Origin: Hirudinaria manillensis
Taxonomy: Eukaryota; Annelida; Clitellata; Hirudinida; Hirudinidae
Direction: 5' to 3'
Length of the DNA stretch: 64,000 nucleotides
Assembly: GCA_034509925.1 (NCBI GenBank)
Contig: CM067536.1
Location: forward strand, 5,403,501-5,467,500
The notes under the pieces were generated by a model that was not told where the DNA came from, ran no database searches, and saw only the letters and a program-made list of their open reading frames with translations. This document shows positions 12,619-24,400 of this stretch, one piece after another (position 1 is the stretch's first letter; the number at the start of each line of letters is the position of its first letter). The position numbers and the translations under genes are program-made.

Positions 12619-15600
12619 TTAGACAAAGTTTACTTCATGTAAATGTGCTCCGTGTGTTTTACCAAGTTCTCCAGCATGATCTGAAAAATGCTTCCTCAAT
12701 CTTTGCACAACAGCTTGAAAATCTGCCAAACCGTCGGAGAGTATTTTCAAATCGTCTTCTCCCTCTACCAAATAAGTGTAAGAAGAGATCTCACTGGCAA
12801 TATCTCTGTACAACTGAGGAGCTTGATTCAGTTGTTGGAGAGATACCCTGAGAGAATGAATGTTTCAAACTATTCAAGCAGTAGTTAACAGGTTGAAGAA
12901 ACTAATGCCACCTATTTGATACTAGAGCACTTGTCTGGTCAATGTGATTACAGCCAATAATGTCTTGCAAGCAGGCATCATCAATGGTGAAGCAGGGATG
13001 GTTTCTATATTCCTCAGAAAATAATTTCCAGTCAAACCCACCTATTTTATGAAAGGCGTGAAATTTTTAAATTGAGGAAACCACAACAGTGAGAATTGGT
13101 TGGAAATGTATGGATGGCCAAATGAGTATCGAGTCTCATGCTTTGCAAAACCAAAGTGCCTCCTTCAGATGGCACTATATAAATGGTCAGCATGCAAATT
13201 AGTCAGGATGGTTCCATTCCTGTGTAGGAATGATTGTAATGTGTCATGTTCAAAATCCACAAGTGTCCTCGTGCTATGGATAGAACCTTAAATACTGCTC
13301 AAATGGCAACTTATAAACGACCCAGGTTAGACTCAAGCAAATAAACCCACCATAAAAATAATCCATTACTGCAAGTATATGCTTGCAAGGTAGACCATCA
13401 GATCTGAATCCAAGACATTCACAGAATGGTTGCCTGCTATCCACCGAGTAACCGAGTACAACGAATTTTGTGTCATCCAATCTCGTCACATTGTCTGGCT
13501 CGATATATACAGAATTTAGCCTCTCCTCATTAAAATGTCTGAAGAACTTCAAAGGCCTTCCGACCATGGAGTAAGATACTTTGCTCATCACGGGGTCATT
13601 GTTAACACGGTTCTCCCTAACGTACCTATCCGGCAAAACATTGAACGAGAACCATTGCAAAAGGCATCAAATCAAAGATATCATGAAAATTGACCAATTG
13701 AGCACCATTCCTGCAAACAAACTGTTGTTAAACTTTGCATCAGAACCCAGCCTGCACTTGTTGTATGACTGTATAATTGGTGCAAGTGCTCCAAATGCTC
13801 TTACTTAAAAAGTGTTTATCATAATGTATGCCCTAATTAAATGATGTTTTATAATTTTAATTACACAAATCCACATATCATCAATGGGTAAGTAAATTAA
13901 AGAAAATAATCCACAACAACTGATTATTTGAACCTTCTCCATTGGTCAGGTAGGAAGTTTTCTACAATGGCAGTGAAGACTGTGGACAGAGTTGTGGAGG
14001 GCAGCTTACTAAGATACTGTCTCTTTAGTTGTCTATGGATTGATTCACTCCCACTGCTAGAAGTTAGAACTCTATCCCTTGGAAAAAATGCAATAACCCA
14101 AGACTAAAAAAAAAAAACAAAATACCATTGACAACAGCATGCAAAGATTTTTAAAAGTCCAAGCCTACAGGAAGTAGATCTTCTTTTAGCCATTGCTTCT
14201 CCACATAATTCTGGAACCTCTTGTTGCTATTGTACACAAGACTAGATCTCAATGCAGTGACATATCTGTTAAAATCCTTCTCTGATGAGGCATTTGCTAT
14301 TTTCTGGTCTCAAGTTAATATGTTAACAATTATAAATTCATCAAAATACAGCAAATCGTAATTGACCAACATTTAATCGTAGCATTATTTCCTGCCTGTG
14401 TCTTGAAACACCATTCATATTATGGGAGACCCATTTGACCCAGGACTGCAGCCGATGATATTTGCACAAATACAGAAAGCAATCTAGAATAAATTCACAC
14501 TTTTAAGAACAATGTAATGCAAGATGATGTATGTATTCATGATGCTGCAAAATATTATTAAACAAACCAACTTGGAAATAACTGTTCCAATGCGTCCCTC
14601 TGCATTCTGCATCCATCAATCATGAATGAGCAGGGGTTCCAATTACTGTTAAATTGTTTAATGAAGCTCAGTGCCTCATAAATAGAGGCACTGGTTTTAT
14701 TGGCAACAACAAACAATGCAGCAACACACTTGTTGGCATTTGTGCCAACACATAAAAGGAATATGGAAAGTGAATATTTTGAGACTGTATGATTGGCATC
14801 TAAGAAACATGTGTGATTTCCATATCTGAAAAAAAAATACTTGTATTAAATAAAAACAAAAACTCAGGAAAGATATAATAAGAAAAATGAGATAGAAATT
14901 AAATTATATGATCCAAAACCATAACAAAAAAGAAACAGGATTTATAATTAACCTTTGCAACAGATGCCTCTGGCTTGCATTCTGAAATATCAACATAAAT
15001 CCACCCTCTTGCCCAGGCCTTCGAAAGAAACTTATATCTTCCTCTTTCACACATTCAGAGAGTCTCTGTTCCATAACATCAATGTCCATGAAACCCTCAA
15101 ACATTCTTTTGACATCACAATATACATGATCTGATATTAAGACAAGTTGAAATTATAAATAATAAACGATTAATCAACTAGAGAGATGCTAACTCCTTAT
15201 AGCTTTTCTAGGTGGGTAGAATCTCCTGTCAGTGTATTTCGGAAGAGTTCCATTAGTAAACAACGTCTTCACATATGCCCGAAGACGTTGATGGACCTGC
15301 TCCGTCATTGTGATGTTGTCCTTCACGAGGTCCGTTATTTTTTGTCTCACTCGAACATCTAGCTGAGTTTTCATTCTAATAGTCTACAAATCAGTTTTAG
15401 ATTATTTTTTCCAAGATTATGTTTTGTCACACTTGTACTCACTTTATTGATAGTGTGCTCCATGTGATCACTTGGTTGTGGCAGATGGATTACGAAGACT
15501 CTTGTAGATGGAGCAGGAGACACCCCAGACAAAGCATCACGTACAGAGACCGAAGCCAAATGCATCTTATGCTTGGTGATTGGTTCAATCTGTCGCAACA

Positions 15601-16245
15601 ATAGGAATCTTCAGTTGACTCAATTCATCATTGGATGAACATATAACAAATTAACCTTTTTGGTTGGAAATAACAAAATTTCTTTAATGATAATAGATGC
15701 TTGACAATGCTTTTTTTCATTGATGCCAGTGACATTTTTATTTTCAGCATGTGATTCAGGCTGAATAATGTGATTTATTTATTGTCACCAAAGACAAAAC
15801 AGTGAACTTTGATTAACCATCAATTAAACTTCTATTTAAGTAACTACAAGTCAAATAATTCGGCAAAAAATAATTAATCAACCTTTCGTTTTCTCTCCTT
15901 AGGCCCACCATAGGCACATTTGAATTTAGTGGTACCACGGGTAACAAATGGCATGCCATGAAAAGTAACCTTGTTAACCCCAATCTTCAGGTCAAAATAG
16001 ACCTTTTTCTGTTTCAAGACTTTCGCTACAATTAACCTTGTCAGTAAAAGCGTTGCTAGTGCACGTTGAGAGTGTTTTTACTCACCATTTACTGTACCTG
16101 TATGACATACAAAACTGGAGCATGTCTCGGAACAGTAGAGGCTTACAACTTTCTCCCGCAACGAGTCTACATCTCCGTTGCAATCATCAACAAATCCCAA
16201 AAAATTACCGCTGATTCCTTTCCAATAATTGGTCCAATTGAACAT
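12619..16245 (-). CDS. MULE transposase-derived CARF/ZSWIM-like gene, 12 exons, one frameshift (possible pseudogene)
   Basis: Exons: 16086-16245, 15883-16025, 15443-15589, 15194-15383, 14953-15130, 14572-14825, 14367-14483, 14169-14308, 13934-14103, 13351-13710, 12912-13041, 12619-12847. The N-terminal part (exons 2-5: KVTFHGMPFVTRGTTKFKC, then DRRFYPPRKAIRNHVY) resembles the CARF/ALS2CR8 domain. Exon 6 holds a MULE-type DDE transposase core: FLDANHTVSKYSLSIFLLCV, later FMIDGCRMQRDALEQLFP. Exon 10 has a SWIM zinc finger (CECLGFRSDGLPCKHI, CxCx-n-CxH). The C-terminus is helical, as in FAR1/ZSWIM proteins. All junction phases agree, but within exon 10 the frame shifts by one base near 13661-13666 (upstream frame reads FHDIFDLMPFAM, downstream WFSFNVLPDRYV). 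Without the extra base the protein would be about 738 aa. Many introns argue for a host gene rather than a young transposon; the shift may be decay or a sequence error. Confidence 0.78.
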
Positions 16246-16499
16246 TTTTCTAGCTCTACTATTTAAGTAGGTAAGTAGTATTTAAATAGGTCGAAACAGC
16301 AGCTACGACCAAAAACTGATTTCAAGTTAGAAATTGGAAGCGCGCCCGACCATACAAATTTCGTTGTATTCGTTGTAGTACTCGTGAAGTGACCAACCAA
16401 TCAGGATAAATCAATTCCAATGTGACATTAATTTTCAAATAACAGCCTTAAAGATGTTATCAAGCTATAACCATTTATAATCATTTAAATAATCAATTA

Positions 16500-16610
16500 A
16501 AAAATCTTTAATAGTCTGTACTAGAGAATGGATACTTTTACTCGAGTAGTATTTTAGTACTTTTACTTGGATACTTTTACTTGTACCTCCGGTACTTGTT
16601 CCCAAGGAAT
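16500..16610. repeat. Short imperfect internal repeats (TACTTTTACT type)
   Basis: Several near copies of TACTTTTACT in about 80 bp, beside a GTAC-rich stretch. Could be the end of a decayed DNA transposon; no terminal inverted repeats or target-site duplication identified. Confidence 0.3.
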
Positions 16611-17109
16611 TAAAAAGAACGTCGGTTTGATCAAGCAACGAAGGATGCGCCTTTCAGATCAGCAGGTAATCCGAAACGTACGTGAAAGATTATCAGGTTA
16701 CACTTATCATGTTCACACCATCAAACGGTGACTTTCTTTTTTATTGGGAGAGTTATTTATCGAACCTTTATAAGATCAACCAGCATCGATGATATTAGAA
16801 CAAAATAGCTTATTTTATTATAATTCAGTTTGATTATAGTGGCGTATGTCCAGGTGGGCTTTAAGGCCATTGAGGGGAATGTGGGTGACTTTCCCTGAAG
16901 AGAAAAGTCGCTAGATCGGTGTGAAAGCTGGTTGGGTCTCAGGTCGTCACTGAAGGATTGTCTGTTCCAACGTTGCTTCACAAAAATAACGACAAAAATG
17001 TTAAAAGTGAGTCTCAATGTAATTTTGAAATTTATTTGATTAAATGATTTTTTTAGTGCAGCTGAACTAATAAACTTGAAAAAAAAGGTCTTAGGCATAA
17101 AATAATTCA
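16611..17109. other. Intergenic, no gene supported
   Basis: A 117-codon open frame on the minus strand here (16757-17110) has no recognisable domain and borders the LINE remnant; it may be retroelement flank. Confidence 0.3.
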
Positions 17110-17600
17110 TCGATGAATCTGCCGTCTAGTTTAGCGCGATTGGCGTGTGGGAAGAGGGAGACTCTGGATTTGGACCTGAGGCCACTTCTGCCCTGGACAT
17201 GCGAGCTACGGGTAAATAGTCGGATAGTGCCCGGCCCAGGAACAATTTGAAGACCATCATGGCGATCTTGTATCTGATGCGCTGGTGAATGCGCAGCCAG
17301 TGCAACTCGTAGAGGAGCGGCGACACATGATCACATTCCCTCTTGTTGAAGATGACCTTGGCTGCCCTGGACTTTCTGCAGCTGCTCCAGGCGACAGGAA
17401 GGGTGATCCACAAGTGTAGAATTACCTTAATCGATCAGAGAGGATCAGGGCCGTGTCGATAGTCTTCCTGACCTCGAAGGAGAGAGGAGCAGCAATGCTG
17501 TCGTAATCGAAGGCGACCGAAAGGTCAAGGAGGACGAGCAGCGAGGAGGAAGTCCGAGGTGTCGCGAATTACGGCGGTTTCGGTGGAGTAGGGGGAAAAG
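17110..17600 (-). mobile_element. Decayed non-LTR retrotransposon (LINE) reverse-transcriptase fragment
   Basis: Higher GC than its surroundings. On the minus strand, around 17490-17540, a frame reads LLVLLDLSVAFDYDSI, matching reverse transcriptase motif A (LDLSxAFD). Downstream a second frame (17126-17413) reads CDHVSPLLYELHWLRIHQRI, the conserved segment after the RT domain in CR1/Jockey/RTE-like elements. The two parts are in different frames and motifs B-D are missing, so the copy is dead. It sits between two divergent genes. Confidence 0.65.
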
Positions 17601-17910
17601 TGTCCACCGACAAAAAATTTAAACAATCTCGAGTTTTCATCTTTCTAAAACCTATAGATACACAGTATATTATTGTCAATAGTATGTTGAGAATGCAAGT
17701 TTTTCTTCTGCTCGCGCCTATCGAGTCGCTAGTTCACGATTAAGCGGTCTTCATGAATTACATGACGTCTTTTTTTTTCAGTAATCAATTCAAATTATTT
17801 AGAAAGGACATTTTTATAATTTGGTTAAAAATAATTTGATAATAAACTTTCAAAAATATAAATATGAATCATTAGATAAAATGCCGCGGATTAAATAAAT
17901 AGGATTTCGA

Positions 17911-20843
17911 ATGGATGTTCTATTATCTTGCCGCGACGTTTGCTCTTCTATTAAATTTATTGGTCGCAAATATATTATTTTTGCTTCAAATAGACATCTT
18001 TATGTTTTTGATGCTTTCAAAGAGAAAGCCAAGGTCTGCTAATATAATCTGATTGTAACTAGAGATTTTATTCTATTAAAACATTGGTTGCAGATTTGCA
18101 TCGAGTTGAAAGAAAGTCTAGTTTCTTTTGATTTATTATATACAAAGACAAATTCATATATTTGTTACTCAACAAAAAATGCATCTTTATACATAGCATC
18201 TGCCAATTTTCTTCTGGATCAGAGGTGAATGATTTGATAAAATTATTTTTAAATTAATTTATTGGTGTCTGTGATTGTAGCTTAAATTCAGAAGAGGACT
18301 TTCAGATAATAAGACCAGATTTTCAAAAACAAATATGGAAACCATCACTCCCCCTTGAATTGATTGCTATAGATAGCAACAGTGAGACATGTTGGTTCTT
18401 GGAATCAGTGACAGATTGTGATAAGCAAATCACATTTTATCATATAACCTATGGTGATGGAACATTCACATTAGACTTGCTTTGGATTTGTGATTATAAC
18501 CAAACTGAATTCATTTGCCATGGTTTGGATATCATTGTATTATTTAGCTGTTGACTTTGACTTAATACTTTTTAATCTACCATCTCAGGTGAAGGTCTTA
18601 GAAATACCAAATCATTCTATATCGCTTCAACATCAACCTATGAAAGAATGCCATTCTTGGAAAGAGATGATAAATATATTGCTGTATCAGACTCATTGTT
18701 TGTGAATTTGTTTGGAGCCAAAAATAATTTGGAGTGCCAGCTGATACTTATGATATGTTTTTCAAATGGACTTATTCATTGGCTTCCACATTCCACTCCT
18801 GCAAACTTGTCATTAAATGTATTTTGGAGCTTGCAGGAAGAGATAGTCAACATCCATAGCATCCAAATACGTCTTTTGAACAAGAAAGTTGTGGAGAACA
18901 AAAACTGCTTGGTCATTGTTGGCCAAGCTGGTTCTGTCACTATTTTTGGGTTGGAATGTCATCCAGCCCGTCATCTATTCCAAGCGTTTTGTCAAATTTA
19001 CTCTTCTGATGTCTATGATGACAATTTGTTGTTCTCAACAACGCATGGTGTATATGCACTGAACCTTTCAGATATTTTGAACAATGGGGAAGCAAAGGAT
19101 AAGATAGCTCCAAACCTTGTCAGTGATTTCAATGTCAGTTCATTTAAGGTTAACCATGGCAAATGCACTGAAGGTAATACCCGCCATAAGTTAATGATAT
19201 AAACAATATTAATTAACAGAGATTGCCTAATATTATAGATAGCGTCAGGATATTGGCATGCTTGCCCAATGGCAGAATTGTCCAGTTTTCAATAAACTTA
19301 AGCCAAAGGAAAAGTGGATGGGGAAAGAAAGGTCCAAAGACAATTAAACAAGCTCTGACGTCTATAGAAGCCCTTGAAAATCAAGGCATAGAATTAAAAA
19401 AGTCATCTAGCACTTTATCAAAAGATTTTTCATATTTGTGTATGGCCAAGCACATCTTCAGATCGTTTAAAGAACCTAATTGGAAGAAAATGCTGGAACA
19501 TATAGGATTTACAGATCAATCTGATATAAGTTTTATCATTGAGCCAGAATGTCAGTGTTTATGCACAAAGGAGCAACTTTATAAGGTGACCATAAACTTC
19601 TATTTTGATGATCTGATATTTAAAGACAGCAAATGTTACTCATTCCTAGCACAAATAGTTCCATCTCAGTTCACAGACACATTTCCCAGAAGTCTCTTTA
19701 AGTCAGTAGAAATGAGTGATAATGTGCTATGTGAGGCCAAGTCATCAAGATGTCTATTATCTTTCATATGCACTCTGTCTTCAAGTGTCCTTCCACTGTC
19801 TATTCTGACTTTCCTTTTATTGGAGTTCAATCCAATTAATGGCCTATCTCCTTTATTGATCCCATTGAAGAACTTTGAGACAGGGATTTTAAAATTTGCT
19901 TCATTCATGTATAAGCAGAACCGACACGTATTTAAATCAACCACCAAAATGGGCATCAATGATTTGATTGAAGTCAAACTTAATAGAAGTTCAGTCTGTA
20001 AAGCACAGGATGTTCCAACACAATCTCCATTGCAGTCATGGGAATCTGTCAAGATCTTTCTCAAGCATCATCCCAGCTGTGAGGATACAAGTTTTTAGCT
20101 TAGAATGTTTTTTGTGTATATATGACAAAATTGATTTTGGTTGGATTAAAGAACTATCAAGAATCTAATAGCTAAATTAGACATTTGGTCAAAATCTAGA
20201 TTATTTTCTGGAATGTTATTGCTAATGCTTTTTCATGAATGTTGTAATAGCAGTTTAGCATGACATGTTGTAGCACCAACAGATATATGGAGAAATCTCT
20301 TCAAAGGAAACAATGAAGTTTATCACATCCTTCAAAATTCTGCCACAATCGAGTTATACCACATGCAAAGCATTCCATTCAGATTAGAGGTGTCAAGCAG
20401 TTCGACGGGGAAACCGGTATTAATCCTGTCTAGCACCTCTGTTTGCATTTTGACCTCTGTGCACCGAGAAGTCCTTTTCATTCTTTATGAGGTTGGTCTC
20501 GTTGTGAAGGTTCACAATTTTGGAATTGGCAAGAATTTTCAGTCTGTCGCAACACCCATCACAGAATAACCTCACACCAGTCATTATGATCTTTTAGGCT
20601 GATTATCTTGCACTCCCAGAGAGGTTGATGTTCCCCTTATCAGAGGTTAATTCAGTGCTCTTAGTCATAACCACCATCCTCTTTTCAAGGACAGCCATTA
20701 ACATTTTTAATTCCCAGGTTTCTGAGGAACTCACAAGTAATCAGATTCTCCCTTTGGAGGGAAACATCTCAGAAGATCCTGATCCAAGCCTTGACAAACT
20801 CCATTCTCTGTTTCATTGTTACAAAACAATCAGGAACCTGTAG
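17911..20843 (+). CDS. FAAP100: FAAP100-like Fanconi anemia core complex protein, 7 exons, 799 aa
   Basis: Exons: 17911-18033, 18094-18224, 18281-18522, 18589-19148, 19220-20090, 20283-20509, 20598-20843 (2400 nt exactly). The family scaffolds FANCB and FANCL in the ubiquitin-ligase core that monoubiquitinates FANCD2-FANCI at interstrand crosslinks. The N-terminal half looks like an irregular beta-propeller: MDVLLSCRDVCSSIKFIG, SDSLFVNLFGAKNNLECQLI, CLVIVGQAGSVTIFGL, LLFSTTHGVYALNLSDIL, ILACLPNGRIVQFSINL. Next comes a helical segment (KTIKQALTSIEALENQGIEL) placed as in vertebrate FAAP100, then a beta-sandwich-like C-terminus. Order of segments and length (human about 881 aa) match, but identity is low, so the call rests on pattern. 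Start ATG at 17911; the intron 4 donor (AAG|gttaac) was chosen because it alone keeps frame. AATAAA lies just after the stop. Confidence 0.72.
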
Positions 20844-21473
20844 CTTTATCAATAAAAAATCCTAAGAGAACCTTTGTATTTATTTTTGTATGAAATAAAT
20901 GGCAACCAATTAAGCCAAATTTATTCTAAAACCGCCTAAATCGTCCCTCAAGATCAGTCTTTGAAATTGGCATGGCTTCATTTTTATTACAGATATGGCT
21001 TGTCATTAGTATGCTAGGCAAAAGAAAATGTCTTTAGTAAATTGGAAACCCAAAAAAAAAATCTGAGTTAGTTTCTGAAAGACCTCAAACAACCTCTAAT
21101 GGAATAAGTTTCCTTATCGCTTAAGGTAACAATAAGGACAAATCTCGGATTGTCTAATCAGATTAAATTCTAAATTAAAGCGATGTGGCAGTGGTGTCAT
21201 GCAAACATTCATTGGAGATGATTCATCTGCAAGTGTAATTAAGTTGCTAACGGACAAAATCTGATCCATTGAAAGACCAATGAAAAGGAGTTAAGGTACA
21301 ATTGTTCATCAACAGATCAGCTTTGGGCACTCAAACCCACAATTAACAATGAACTCAAATAACCAGCTAATTGTTCAACACCTTTTAAAGTGGAGATGTA
21401 AGATCTCCATATGGCTGTCTGGATAAGTAATAATGCAAACAACATTACATCGTTACTCTTCATTCATTGTCTC
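20844..21473. other. Convergent intergenic region
   Basis: 3' flanks of the FAAP100-like and TM9SF1 genes. AATAAA at about 20851. No other feature seen. Confidence 0.5.
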
Positions 21474-24400
21474 TCAGTCCATCTTGATATTCATATAAAT
21501 GTACTTGATGAACTTGAGGGATGAGAAAAAGGACACTGTTCCCAGCATAAGGAAGAATATGTAGCAGACCAGGAGGGTCGATCCAAAGAACTCTGCAGTT
21601 TGCAGCAGACCATACATGCTCGAGCGACGAAGATAGTAAAACACTGCATACAGGAACACAAAGACACCTGTCGACCTGAAAGAATATTGGATAATTCGTT
21701 TCATCGATTACATAACAAATTTCCAATAACAAAACTTTTTATATGCATTAAAATAATGACAGATTATGGTTAGACTGAAATCTTGAAAATCATATTTATT
21801 ACTTTTAGGACCTTTTCATCAATTTTTTAAGGATTGACATAACTAAACAACAAATATCAGAAATTAGATGTTTCATAATAATTTCTAGAGAGTAAAGCCT
21901 TAACTTTGTAATAGAAATTAAGAACTCACAATATCAATTCATTTACAAACCTCAAAATTTTTTTTTGAGTTTTTGAATCTATTCAGAAGAAAATCAAATT
22001 CACAACCATATTAAAAAAAAATAAAAAAAAATAACCAAAGCAAATGTTTATATACGAAGCATTGAAACTAATTCAGCCAAACTCAAAGGGCCAGCCTTAA
22101 GGAAGCACCTTTGCTTTTTCTAATTTTAAAATTCTCACATTTTCTTGCTTATGGTGAATTCTTTTTTGGCCCAATGGCTTGGCCAAAAAGAGCCACATTC
22201 CCAATTGTGACTCTTTATGCCCGTGATGTATGAAATTGTAATGTATCCAGGTAAATCTTGGCCTCCATGATCAATAACAGATTTACCACATTTTTAAAAA
22301 TACCTGCTCTTTCAAGATCTTGCCTTCTTGTCGCTAAGCTTTTCTCTTTAATTTTGTTGTTTGGGTAAATGCCTTAGAATCTATAAAAGATGTCCACAAA
22401 AATTTGCAGACTTTTGACTATCCTGTCTCTCCTCATATGAAGTTCCAGATTTTTTTCACAAAAAAAAATTTGAAAATCATACTTTGCTAATTTCCCCTCC
22501 CCCCTACAACTGTATTTTAAGGATGACCCATGCCATGACTCTTGACTATGACATTAGCAAGACTTTGACCATATTTCTCCACTGAAATTTATGGTCCTCA
22601 TATTTCCACAGGGACTTCACAGGGAAAAAATGCATGTCTCTTTTTTTACTAGTTCTAAGAATTAGTCAGAAAGAACTGAAAAATAAATGTACACATAAAT
22701 TGAAAAGTGAAAAGTTTTCTAACCCAGCACTGAAGATTGATCTCCACCACCATCTGTAATCCTCCAGTGACAGCTGGAAATAGGTGAGGGCAGCAGATAT
22801 GCAGGCGGTAACAACCAGAAGGATGATGTAGACAATGAAGAGAATTCCATATAATGTATATTGCTCTCTACCCCATAAGGTGGCAAATATATAATATAGC
22901 TCAACTGATATGGCACTGAAAAAAAAGTAATAAATGGGTTGGTATGGCAACAACATTCAAGTTCCATTTTAATAATGATTATTAGCTAAACCCATTAGTG
23001 CCAGTTGTATCCTATTGCCAGGTGCTGCCATAAAGTCGGTTAAAAAAACTATTCATGCTATTTGGTGATATCGTTTTTATGTTTATTATTTCATTTAATT
23101 TTCTAACTAAAATTATACAATATTTCCTGGAAAACTTGGGCATTAATGGGTTAAGCTGAAATGAAAATATACTAAAACCCATTAAGCAATAAAGACCTTA
23201 AAATAAAGTTTATAAAGTAAGATTTTTTCAAAAAATGTTTATATCACATTCACAGTTTTAAGTTCAATTTAACCTGAATGGTAAGAAACCCCCGATTATG
23301 CAATGAGCCAACGAGCTTTTGTATAAAGGAATGGATGGAATTTCACGAGCAATGTTCTTTGTCCTGCAGGGAGCATCGAAACTTCCTGCATAATTCTTTC
23401 CTAAGATGCCGCTGATGATCGTAAGAGGATATCCCACTAGAAAGGAATTATCCGGAATAAATTATGAACTAAATTATTTCTAAACATTCTTAACCACTCA
23501 AGATTTTGCATAGAATTGCACCCACATATCAACCATAGTGCTCCCAAGAGAATGATGGTACTCCAGGGAAGGGCTTGTGTTGAGCCATAAATCCAGGCGA
23601 GTGTGTTAAGGAAGCTCCACACAATTAGGAAAGGTCCTGATTGAAATGACCAAAACAGTGTTTACCATAAAAGATGAAAAATTACAAATCATCATGTTTC
23701 TTTAAGTGAAGTGCAATAATATAAAACATATATGAGAATAGCACAATCAACCAGTAATACCTGCAAAAAGGAATGATGTGAGATTTATGTTCCACACCCA
23801 ATTCTCTCCACCCATCTTTTTATACATGGTTGATGCAACATAACCAGACACACCTGAACAAGACAAATACGTACACATTTATGCAGGCAAAAAAAGTTGT
23901 TGTGATTTAATTTGCCACTTAAGTTGTATTTCAATAATAACTTCCAATCAATGGAAATCCAAATTTAGTCTCAAATAAAAATCATTTAAAGCTAAATGAC
24001 AATCTCAAACATTGAGCAAAAACTCACAGGAAGTGAGAGCATACAGTATGATGGAGGCAGAGTTTATTGAACCATGCCTGTGAACATTGAAGGCTCCTCC
24101 GACAGCCAACAACAGTATCGAAGTTGCAATGGTCAAGAATTGAGAACCAACACCTGTTTTAAAAGTTAGCCCTTTGCAAAAAAATATGCCCAAACTTTCT
24201 TGCTGAAGACGAATAAAGAATGGACACGAGCAGTTTATCACCAGGCACTTTAATTTATTTACGTGTATTTAACAATGGTTGGAATTAGTTAACCAGCCAG
24301 TCTTTTCCCTTCATCATAAAAATGTAATTAGCATGCTTTAAACATTCATTAAGCATTTTCATTGAACAAATAAGCAGTTTAAATGCAGAACTCCATGACT

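Noticed and set aside
13100..13291. Possible extra coding exon of the CARF/ZSWIM-like gene
   Set aside because: A minus-strand stretch reading VDFEHDTLQSFLHRNG is open, but the exons on each side join in phase without it; kept as intron.
21460..21732. 90 aa minus-strand ORF with the [16 protein letters not shown] frame
   Set aside because: Wrong frame; the overlapping frame encodes the TM9SF1 C-terminus and splices in phase.
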